Part shown: in pieces, positions 36,345-47,200 of the stretch
Numbering within the stretch: position 1 is the first letter of the stretch
Layout: the number at the start of each line of letters is the position of its first letter
NCBI GenBank assembly: GCA_911728435.2
Contig: OU452210.1
Coordinates: 11,718,001-11,782,000, forward strand
Direction: 5' to 3'
From: Apoderus coryli
Taxonomy: Eukaryota; Arthropoda; Insecta; Coleoptera; Attelabidae
Length of the DNA: 64,000 bases
The notes under the pieces: model-generated
What the model saw: the letters and a program-made list of their open reading frames with translations, nothing else
What the model was told of the DNA's origin: nothing
Database searches by the model: none
Translations under genes and position numbers: made by a program

Positions 36345-39300
36345 TTATTTGTGTTGAGCTTGGCAATATTCTGCGCTATCCAAATGGAACTCCATGTATG
36401 CGAGTACTATTTCACCAAGATCCTGAAACAAAACAGAAATAAATACCAATTAGTGTTATAAAGCTAATTGAAAAGATATTGTTAATTGTGGATATTTTGG
36501 TCAGTAGTTAATAAAAATTAATTTACCCATTTTCAAGACTTTCTCAGTGATATTTTCACTATCTAGTTTTTATATTTCATCATAATGATACACACAATTA
36601 TGATTTAAACAACAAAATTAATGAATAAATGTGTTTTCTTCTTGTATAAAGTTTGATTGATTTTAATTTCCTAAACTTTGCACAAATATGTTTAGAAGAA
36701 AATCATTTTATTGTTTAAATTATGAAATATGATAAACCAAATATTGAAACGATTCCTGAGAAAGTCTGGATGTTATTCATGAACGATGCTCAACTAATAA
36801 TATCTACTTCGCTTTTAGTAAAAATTCTTTACCCTTATCAATTTATCATCTGACAGCTCATCTATTAATTTCTTTTCACTCTACCTCTTCATTTCCTTAT
36901 CGTTTGCAATCTTCCTAGTTATTAGGTGTATTTTTTATTGTTAATATAATAATTACTTAGAAGTTCTTTTCTTGATACAAAAACCTCATATCAGTTTTAT
37001 TTGTCTTTTTAAAGTATCTAACCGAATATGTTTGTGTTATTGTTTTTGTTAATTTTTTCGCTATTATTAGACACATGAATATTAACTTTTGAACTCACGC
37101 ACGGAGGAAGGTTTCTAAGGAGGTTGTAGTAAGAAATAATAATGGATTACCCCCTTGAGTTTTGGTACCAAATCTTACTGAATATTGTCAGTAATTCTAA
37201 TCATTTTGAAATATATGTTAAACTTCACCTTGAACGTTGTACTGAAGATTTTAAAAACTTAGGACTACATATTATTGGGAGTAAATTAAGATTTACCACT
37301 CATACTGTACAAACATTTATACTCCAGACATAAATTGCTCTCCCTGGATGTTTTAACGATGGATATAAAGCTTTGGCTGTATGAAACTCTCACGCTATCC
37401 TTGATTGGATATTGCTTTGTAGTTTATTGGCCTACCTTATATAAAAAAAGACATAAAGAGACCCTACAGAAAAACCAGTTTGGGCTATGGTCTACGAACA
37501 TACGATCGTGTAGGTACTATTTTTGTTGAGTACTTATGTGTGCTTTAGACTCTCACATACAAGGTGATTTATTAAGGGTGGCTATGTCAAAAACCATATG
37601 GCCTAGAACTGACTGTGATTCGGTTGGCCTGGCTGCCAAGATTTTTAAAAACCGGCCACTGTCCTTGAGGCTCTCATAGAGACTTTGTTCTTAAAAAAAT
37701 AAAAGCTTTCTTAAAGTCCAAACGCTTTTTTGAAATAAATGGGCCTAGATTTAAAAAGGGCGAATAATTTAAGCTAAAGTTTAGATGATTTTTAAGAGAT
37801 CTGAAGGGCTGGTATCGCCTCGAACAGTATTTTTTAAGAGTTACTAAACCCATAAAATAAAGTTCATTCTAATGATCCTTCTTTCTACATTTTTTATTAC
37901 CTATTAAACTTATTTGCGGTATATTATAATATATGCAAAACGTCGATAAAACAAAAAACTTTTCAATTGATTTACATAAAACTAAGACTTTTAAAATCCT
38001 AATTAAATTAACAATAACACCTACATAAAATTTCAGTAAAATATTATCTAATAATTGAATTAAACTAATCTCTAATTATACCTGAAAATAATTAAGGAAA
38101 ATTGTAGGCGTTCAAAACACACTTCTCGTTGGTACTGAAAACATTGTAATAAAAAAGCTACCTAACTAAATTACACTTTATTACGTTGTCTTCATTTATT
38201 AAAATAAAAAAATTAGACGTACGTACTTCAAATAAATAAACAGCTGCTTGCCAAAATGTCGTGCCAAATTGACGACTTTTTCGTTTATTTTTTCGACTTA
38301 TTTACTGCAACCAAAACATAATAATGATAAGTAGAATTTATTCAAAATTACACTCTGCTATTTCCATGAATCAATCTTTAAACGCAAATTATAAAATACA
38401 AAATATATACCAGGTTTTTCAAATTCCTAGAATCAATCCGACAATCTTTTTATTTATTCATTCACTTACACCTCTAGCCAATCTTATGATTGGATAGGGT
38501 CGTCATTACACACAATACAAATTTTGATTACAATTCAATAAACGAATAAACAAAATCTACAATACATATTATAAAGAACACATAACAATATTTAAATGTA
38601 AATAACCTGCCATGACAAACAATATGCACAAAAAAAAAACACAACTACTGTTAGCTGAAGAATCGAAAAACTTTGAGAAACTATAGTAACACCTGTCAAT
38701 CAAATAATTTTTAAGATTTCTTTTGAAAATATTTGATTTGATCGGGAATTTTATTACAAACGTAAGAACCTGTTTGTTTATTTATTCTTTGTATACGGAT
38801 AGAAGTTTTTAAGTTACTTAAATGATATCTCACAAGACAGGGGTTGTAAACTTGGGGGGTAAAAGGGATTTTGAAGTTCCCCCTCAAAGGCAAAATCGAC
38901 GGGTGTTTGCTGAAAATCACTGTTGTTTGGCGCCTAAACAAATTAAACCAAAACTCTATATGTACAAAAATTAATCAAAATATAAATAAAGCCTTTGTTT
39001 TTAAAAGCCAAATACAACTCAGAACTAAAATACATAGTATGTATTTTATTGCCTCCACCCCCCTTATATACAGGGTGTCCGTTGCGTTAATGTACTGACA
39101 CTCTGTATAACAAAAGGTACGTATAAAAATAAACCATAGAAATCTAGTAAATCGCTGGCTAGTTAGGTGAATTTCTATAAAGATCCTGACCTTTCCATAT
39201 GAATAACCAACCTATAATAAAAATGACACCGGTATCATTTATTATATTGTTATTATTGGTTTTATTGGCAAACTAGCTGGGTATCATAATCGCAAATACT

Positions 39301-40631
39301 CTTACTTTTCATAAGTGAAAGTGCATAATAAGCAATATGAATAATTGTACATTATGCATTTCATGCACTTTATATTGACATTAAAAGGTATTTAAATATT
39401 TGTTAAGTATAGAGAATTAAGAGGGAAGATTTTTACTATTTAAAAAAATAATAATAGGTACGTACATGTTATAAGTTTTGAAAATATTGTGAGTGACTAT
39501 ACGTTTAAAATGTTAAATAAAAACAAACAGTGACGGAATAAAAACAAAGTTGCCAAGATCAATTTTCACGTGGTTTCAGGGTTAAATAAATAATAATTTT
39601 AACAATTTATCCACAACTGCTAGTTATTTATTGTATGCGTTTACTCGGTTAGGTTGAATATTTTCTGTTATAATATGTTAATCTTCATAATATAAATCAA
39701 AATTTTATAAACCGGGAATAATATCACTACCTACCAAAATTTAGACTAGACATAACATGGTGCCTAGTAGTGTTGGTAGAGGGGCCAAGTAAAACCCTTA
39801 AAATTAAAAAAGAACTTATTTTACTGCTACTTATACAGAAACTATTCTAGAATTCCTATAACCCCACCCAATCTCCCTCACTGTTTGTCAATATAACTAC
39901 ATAAATTTCCTGTTGAAACTTGTTTTGAAACGTTAATAGGTAGTACAATTAGACACTTTAATAATCCAAATGCTTAATAATTAACAAACAAATTATACGG
40001 ATTAGTCTTTCCAAAAAAAAAAACATGCGTACCCTACCTACCTACAAACAGGTGGTCTATTGTATTAGGAAGTTATTCCAGGAAAATAGTTCATGAATCC
40101 GTAATATCCAGAAATATCGCTTATCATTAATTAGGTATCTAAGCATGCATACTTTGATTATTGAAATTCGGGACACCTATTTAAATAATATAATTATTTA
40201 TTAGGTAAATAAGTATAGAAGTCTGATTAGAACACCTAGATCACAGGTAAAAATGCCGACAAAACACTACCTAACAGTGTTGACTCAAGCATAAATTAAT
40301 CAAATTCTTCAATAAACATTAAATAACAAAACAATATCCCAAATGCAAATATTCCTACGAAAATTCTTTATTGTGAAACAACGTGGAATTACCTTTATGT
40401 ACGTACCTACCTATGTTTTTAAATATATTTTAAACATTTGCTTTGTTAAATACCTACTCAAAAGAAATTATTTATATTAGTCAAACATAACAATGATTTG
40501 AGTGTATAAAATGAAATCCTAAATTTAGAAATCTTTATATTAAACTTAAATAAACCAGGACACTTCCATCAAGTAGGTAGTTCAATTTATATTTAAAAAA
40601 ATTATTTACTTACCACTAAAGCCATACACAT
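36345..40631 (-). CDS. Candidate spliced upstream ORF of PRL-1 (31 codons)
   Basis: Two exons on the PRL-1 strand, upstream of its start, appear to form its 5' UTR: one ending at donor 40614 (CACTAAAG side) and one at 36256-36422 with good acceptor (TTTGTTTCAG) and donor (GTAAGT) signals. Joined, they give an ATG frame of 31 residues: MCMALV from 40614-40631, then DLGEIVLAYMEFHLDSAEYC and a short tail ending at TAA 36345-36347. The peptide looks protein-like rather than AT-driven. It ends about 190 nt of spliced leader before the PRL-1 ATG. Vertebrate PRL mRNAs are known to carry a magnesium-sensitive upstream ORF. I cannot tell whether this peptide is related. The alternative is the 3' end of an independent small gene. 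Confidence 0.5.
36423..40613. other. Long intron in the PRL-1 5' UTR region
   Basis: About 4.2 kb of AT-rich DNA. It holds a LINE relic (37142-37560) and a TACAGGGTGTCC repeat end near 39071. Nothing else supportable. Confidence 0.45.
37142..37560 (+). pseudogene. LINE (CR1/jockey-like) reverse transcriptase C-terminal relic
   Basis: Frame 37335-37529 reads LYETLTLSLIGYCFVVYWP, then TLQKNQFGLW. This is the post-catalytic thumb region of LINE RTs, where the usual form is LILSxLDYCDVVYGP followed by a Q-K-x-Q-N segment. Frames shift on both sides and no other RT block is intact. Confidence 0.65.
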
Positions 40632-40739
40632 TGAAATTGAAGTTGCAGTTGAAAATTTTCTTTCAATATCCACTAAACTGTGGATAAAATCACAACAGAT
40701 TATTCACAAATGGTTAAAAATAGTACTAAAAAATAATTC

Positions 40740-40860
40740 GCTCCCGCTTAGCACCACAGGATGGTCAACCAAGCTCAAGCAAGATGGTTGTCTTCTGACG
40801 TCAGATAGCATGCTCCCCCAACCGAGAAACAATGACGAAAACACTTGTGACGTCATATTT
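40740..40860 (-). promoter_or_regulatory. Probable PRL-1 promoter with two perfect CREs
   Basis: Two TGACGTCA palindromes (40796-40803 and 40848-40855) lie just upstream of the inferred first PRL-1 5' UTR exon, in a locally GC-richer stretch. Such sites bind CREB/ATF-type bZIP factors. Assignment to PRL-1 depends on the inferred 5' exons. Confidence 0.5.
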
Positions 40861-41158
40861 TACTCTCTTTGTCTCTCATTAATGCGAAACATATCTCTTA
40901 TTTTCTTTTTCATAATGTATCGATTGGTTATACAACTTCAGAGACACTCCTACAAATTACTGGAAAATCACATATGTAGACAATGATATAGATATTAATA
41001 GAATAGACAGTATTGTAGCCTTAGTTGGGAACCTGCTTGATAGATGGTAGTAAATAAATCAGGGAAATGGTTACCATATTTATAATTAAAAAACATATTT
41101 TGTGTTGCATAACTACCTACAATATAATATCTGTTAACAAAGATATTGTCATTGTCAT

Positions 41159-41300
41159 ATAGTGTGTCAGCGCTTGGTTAGTACCTGTCAACTAACAACA
41201 GATGGCGTTATCATATACCAGAAATTTATTAATGAACGACTGAAGTTGATAACGCCATCTGTTATTAGATGCTGGTACTAACCAAGCGCTGACACACTAT
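41159..41300. mobile_element. 142-bp MITE with long inverted repeats
   Basis: Arms of about 55 bp begin ATAGTGTGTCAGCGCTTGG and end with the complement. Both contain GATGGCGTTATCA or its complement near the centre. No coding sequence. The target duplication is unclear. Confidence 0.75.
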
Positions 41301-42071
41301 TATAATAAACACAATGATATTGTGTTTGTGTTCCAATAAGGTAGGCCTCTGAAAGTTTGAGTAAAAGAACACCAACACTACATTAGGAGAAGGGAATTTA
41401 AAAAATCATAGCTCAAACAGGTCACATAATTTTATGGAACCATGTAGCTGACCAACAAAGGATTGACGAGTAAAGCGCGGATTGGTGTGGCAGATATATA
41501 GCAAGGCTCAGTAACTAAATAGGTTGCCTCGATTGATCTTGACCTACCACAAGCAATTTACGTCACCGGCGACCGGCTTGCTTTATCACGGCATTAGTTA
41601 TTAAAGTCATAAACGTTTATCTATGGGCATTATGGATCTCTTTTCCGTGAGCTTTTAATTAAATATTAACAATTTTTATTTCCAAAGTTAACACAATAGT
41701 GATACAGTAAAATGCAATATTCAAGTTCTGTTATTACAATAATTTTAAATTTATGTTTAGGGAGTTACAATAAGCTGTGTGCTGTGTCCATGTTTTGTTT
41801 TGCTGAATACTGTTGAAAATGTTCTCATCGAAAAAATATAATGTATTTTTGATGCCTTAAAAAATATTCTTGTAACAAGATTTTGCATTAAAAATAGTTA
41901 AATGTTTCATAAAATTTTGCATTACATATCCAAGTGTCACAAGGGTGTTTCCGGGTTATATTGTCCTTTATAAACAGATCGTTACACACAATATAGGTAA
42001 TAGGTCAAAACGAGTTTTTTTTTTAAATAAAACATAATATAAGAATAATATTCACAAGAACACCAAAATGT

Positions 42072-42311
42072 CTAAACGCCAATATCAAAAACAATAAAAC
42101 TAACTTGCGCAAATCTAGTGGTCTCAGAACTCTGGTCGCCGTTGACGTCACGACCCCCGCGCAGTTCCTCACGATAAAGCTGCTCAATGAGGTAACGTAT
42201 GTAGTTAATGCGCCTTGGATATATAGCACGTACCCCATAAGCGGTATGTTTTGTGCGAACCCTTAGACAAGTTTCTTGTCTAAGTGCGAACCGCTTTGGG
42301 TCTTGTAACAA
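42072..42311 (-). other. GC-rich open segment, possible exon of unknown gene
   Basis: In a region otherwise about 70-75% AT, 42100-42310 is GC-rich and open for about 79 codons on the minus strand, including INYIRYLIEQLYREELRGG. An acceptor-like AG (TTGTTACAAG) precedes ACCCAAAGCGG, and a donor-like GTTAGT follows at the other end. It also holds a perfect 10-bp hairpin (CTTAGACAAG/CTTGTCTAAG near 42264-42286) and a TGACGTCA near 42143. It could be an exon, a 5' UTR/promoter island or a repeat. No family recognised. Confidence 0.25.
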
Positions 42312-44260
42312 ATAGGTTTTGTTGTAATTTAAGATTTTGTTTATTATATGTAGCCATTGTATTATATATTGAAATTGATAGGTTTTTAGTGCGTATATAA
42401 ATAAATATTTTACTGTGTGTATAAATTTATTTATGCGAGTATTTAAAATAAAACTTACATTTTAGATAAATTAAATTAAAAAAATGTATAATATATTTAA
42501 AAACAAAAATATAGGTATAATTATTATAATCAATAAATCTGATTACGATAGAAAAATATCAGAAGTATTGCTTAGTAGGTATATAATCTTAATATCGTAA
42601 TTAGTAATTGCTCGTGTCTTCTTTGAATGTACCTATAGAGATATAAAGCCAATTTAACACAATAACTCATAATTATTTAATTAATATCAATTATAAAGAT
42701 CATTAATAAAACAGTTAATAAAAAATAAACCCTAGTTGCCTATAAATTAAAAGACGTACCTGTGAAATATGAAATAATAATTAAATAAGAAACCTACATC
42801 TCTGTTACAGAGAGATGTTGAGAATATTACCCTATCAAATATTAATATTTTTTAATGAAAGTTAGTTAGGCTAATAAAGTGTAAACTTTTTGCAAGCAGT
42901 GTAAATCTCAGAAACCCTAAAAACACACTTTTTCCTGCATTGTCTCAATTGGAATAATTTGTAAGTACAGCTTTGCGTACACTGTGCACCTTCGTTTTCA
43001 ATATGATGATGTACAAGTTCTTCGGTTTTAAAAGATATACTTATATATTTTAAATCATTTTTCATATCAACTTTATGTTTCATTTGCTGCAGGAGAATTA
43101 CTAGGTATTATTATGATTATCTATTATTTACCACCATCAATATTAGAAAATTATCAGGACAAGTAGTCATACACCTAGCTTTTTTTCTTTCGTACAGCTT
43201 GTAAATTCTAAGCTTTGAATGACTAGTCGCATTTATATTTTAGTCTCCATCATATTTAACGAATTTACCCAATACGCATAAAGAAGTTTGTGCAATTCAA
43301 AAAGTAGAAGTTCTCTGTGCAACTAAGCAGCATTTTAAAACAAAGCACAATGCTATGTCATGTTATTAAGTTATGTTCGATCTAATAGCAATCAGACCAC
43401 TATGCTTAAAATTACCCTAAATGAATGTCTTTTTATTTTATTTTTTTTTTCTGATTGTTATTAGAATAAACTTATTACCTAACCGGAGCACGCAAGGTGC
43501 TTATTAAGTCTGTTCCGTCTAACTGAACCTATGTAAGTACTAACACAAATGCTCTTGTGTTTAGATAAAATTAAGTTTCACTAAATTATTTAAAAAATTA
43601 AAAGTACTTTAAATCATAATTGAAGACTACAAAGGAAAAATCAAATTATATATTTTTATATAGTAGATGTTCATTTTCAAGGGCAGACATTAAATGTCAA
43701 ACAAGATACATTCATTTATATTTGATTTACTTTTCTATATTGATTGTGTGATTTTGACCGATTTTGATTTAGTCGACCTTGATTATCTCACCCAAAGGCC
43801 GAATTTGAAGGGCGAGAAGCAAGACCTTGAATTCTGTTATTTGTTCAGGTATAACTTTTGTAAAGACGTTTCATTTATTGGCGAAATATTACTCTTTTGC
43901 CCGAATATTCTAATATTAAATAAGTTCTTTGTTAATGTAAGTATATATTTTTACATAAGGTAGGATATAGCTAATGTATTCAAAATCGTTGCGTTGTGAT
44001 ACTGGAAAAGAGAAAACGTAGTTCCGTGTAATGGTAATTAATGGAATTTAAGTAAATGTCTTTAAATTCTATAATTCCAGAGCATGAAGACCGACAAAAC
44101 TCTAATCCAATTCCCGCAGTATTTATATTTTTCTAGGTTCTAGTGAAAAAAATTCCTGACAAATATCAAAAAATTAATCCGCAGTATGAAAATGCATTAA
44201 ATTGGACAAATAAGCATGTAGTCTTCAATTTGAACTGTAGAACAAATATACAAATAAATA
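42312..44260. other. Gap left of the OATP gene
   Basis: AT-rich DNA. It is the OATP 3' flank and probably includes its 3' untranslated region near 44.2 kb. The frames at 42871-43083 and 43694-43963 show no family. Nothing else supportable. Confidence 0.4.
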
Positions 44261-47200
44261 TTAGTTATGACGTTTCTTTAAATTTGCTGTATCATGTTGT
44301 GTTTCTGAAGAATCCGGAATATTTTGTTCTGTAGTATCCCCAACCGTTAACTTCTTCGCTTTTGGAGAATTAGGAGCAATGTCATGTGTTGTAACCGAAC
44401 TTGGATTCCTTGAATGACATCTACTATGTGTCTTTTCCTCGAATACTGAAATATTACAAACATATCAATAAATACAATATTTTTTTGACAACAAGATGTT
44501 TTTGGCGACATCTAGTGTGAGCAGGCAATATGCCCGGTGAAACACAGTTCACAAACGATGGCCGTACAAGAAGTAACAACTCCATCATATCCCATTGCCA
44601 ACACTAGATGCTCCCGAATTTAGGATTTATTTGTGAATTGCTTGTTACACTTGTCACACTGCCTGCCGATCACCACTGATGAGTTGTGGATCAACGAAAC
44701 GGCCCGTCTGGTGAAGTCATGGCTCAAATACAACATTGGAGTTGGACCGTAAATTGAAAACAAAATTTAAACAAAAATTTCAATTTACGATCCAACTCCA
44801 ATGTTGTATTTGAGTCATTTATACTATTTTCTGAGAGCCAAGTGGCCATAAAGGCCTTAAGCTCGTCAAAGTCTACCTCAGGAACTGTGTGATACTGCCA
44901 AGCAAAATGTTGTCGAGCTGTATTTATACAGACAGGGTTAGAGCATTTTTTTACATGCAATTAAGAATTTTATGTTCATCATTCTTCAGCATACGGGTAA
45001 TAAATCTCAATATTTTTGAAGAAAAAACGGTCCACCAATGAGATATATTTTTGAAATCCTCGTTCAATTTGAACAAAAAAGCTCTCCTATCTTTTATTTT
45101 TGTAAAGGGGGTCATTTTTATGCAAAAAAAAAACATCTTAACGCGCAGCTACAACAAATGTGCAAAATGACCAAAATAACGCGTTAAGATATTTTATTTT
45201 TTACATAAAAATGGCACCGCCTACGAAAAAAAGGTAAGAGAGCTTTTTTGTCACAAATGGAACGAGGATATAAACCGAAGCAACTTTGCACTAGTTAAAT
45301 TAAAATAAATTAAATTAAATCGTAAAATGTCTTAATCTTTTCTCCTAAATATATATTACTTCAATGTAGTAGGAACTAAAAAACTATACACTGTGCCCCT
45401 TTAAATTCACTACAAAGGAGAAACTTCATAAAATAAATAAATAAAAATAAAATTTCATAAAATTCCTTCCATTTAAAAATATTAAGCCTGCCTCCAGTAC
45501 CCTATCATAAAGATTTGAGTAGAAAGCTACTATTTGCGGACTAAATATATTTTTCGAAGAGTATATCAGTACTTCACCCGTTCCTAATTATTTGTCTCTG
45601 ATCGTCTCTTGCCTTGTATAAGAAATAAACTGGCACAATATATAAATAAAAGTCAATAGAGATACAAAAAAAAACCTACGTTTGTCCAGACTTATAATTG
45701 ACCCAACAATTTCATTTGCAGATAAAACTTTGTCATCATCCAACTGTTTTCTCTTACGGACTAACCACCAATCGATTAAAAATATTCCCAAAGCGAGAAT
45801 TTTAATTCCCGCGCAAAGGCCGACATAACGATACCTAAATTGTTCAATATCATACATAAGGCATCGTCCTGAAAATATCAAATACAAATTTGAAAACAAT
45901 TTTGATTTGCTAAAGAAATAACACTATAAGGAGAGAGAGAGAGAATTTTATTTACCCAAAAATATTATTTAAAAGTTGTCAAGTTTACCAGATTTCTAGA
46001 CTGTATAAAAACCCCTTGAATCTCTCAACTATGTTGCATTTACTTTTTCAATTTATATTTGGCTAACCCTCGCAATTTAACAAACTTACCTCCTTTAGAG
46101 CCGCAGGTATTTTTCCACAAAAGGCATGTAGAATCTATCAAATTACCAAATAGTATTGGTGCAGGTATATATCCAAACAATCTAAATATGACAAATTGCA
46201 TACCGAGTGCAAAAGATCTTTCTTCTTCACATACGGATCTGAAAATAAATTATCATTTGAATATATAGTAATTTTTCGTGTGGTGTAATAATGCATCATA
46301 CCTCAACACTATCATTAACAAAGGCATCTGTGTGATAGCAACTATAAATGTCATAAAAAATAATAATATCAAAAAAGGGTAAATTGTATGACATTGTGTA
46401 TTACAGGCACCTGCTGTTGCTACAGGCACTATAGTCACCTCTTTGTAATCGTTTTCTGGTGGTGAGGCGTAATTAATGGAAGAACCATTTTTCAAGCTCA
46501 TATTTCCATGAATACCTTTAAACAAATTTTTAATATTCAGTTTTCTTGTTTCTCTCGAACATAATAATCGATTGACCGGAGGTAAGAGCATAGACCAGAC
46601 GTCACACCGTTAGAAAAGTCTGGCAGAAATAATTACTACGTCACGTTTGCTAAGAATATTGTAAAAGGTTTCACTTTTGTGGTACCTACTGTTTTCGTGT
46701 TAGGCCTATTATAAACTTTTGGTGATCTATTTGCTTCATGTGTAATATGTAATATACCTAGGTATACAGAAAATGATTCTGACACCTTTTCGATATTGTT
46801 AATTATATAGTTTATAATGAGACATAAGACATACCCGCAATAATTACTAATTACGAGTAACCCTAACCCTACAGCCCTACATTTTTCTGTTTACCAATCA
46901 CCAATAATTTTAGCAAACCAGGAAAAATAAATAAATTTCAATTGATTTACCGGTTACAATACTGGTTTATATGTTGGATATGACTGTCAAAAACATGTAA
47001 TAAATAAATATAGGCATTGTCCTATAAAGAAGTTTTGTGTTTCTGTTTCTTTTATTTAGTTTTAAAATAAAACCAAAGTTTTAAGGTTTTATTTTTTCGA
47101 CAAGAATAAAAAATGTTTAACAATTAAAAAAAAACGACATAAATCTTCAAATTTGTCTTTGACCATGAAGCGTGAATCGAATTACTGATGTAATTCATTT

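Noticed and set aside
43694..43963. 89-codon plus-strand frame as a gene
   Set aside because: Composition is Phe/Ile/Leu-rich as expected from AT-rich DNA, with no family resemblance or splice context.
44724..45136. Two overlapping minus-strand frames (QYHTVPEVDFDELKAFMATW etc.) as an OATP-neighbouring gene
   Set aside because: They lie inside an OATP intron, overlap inverted repeats and are in different frames. They may be element debris but nothing supports a gene.
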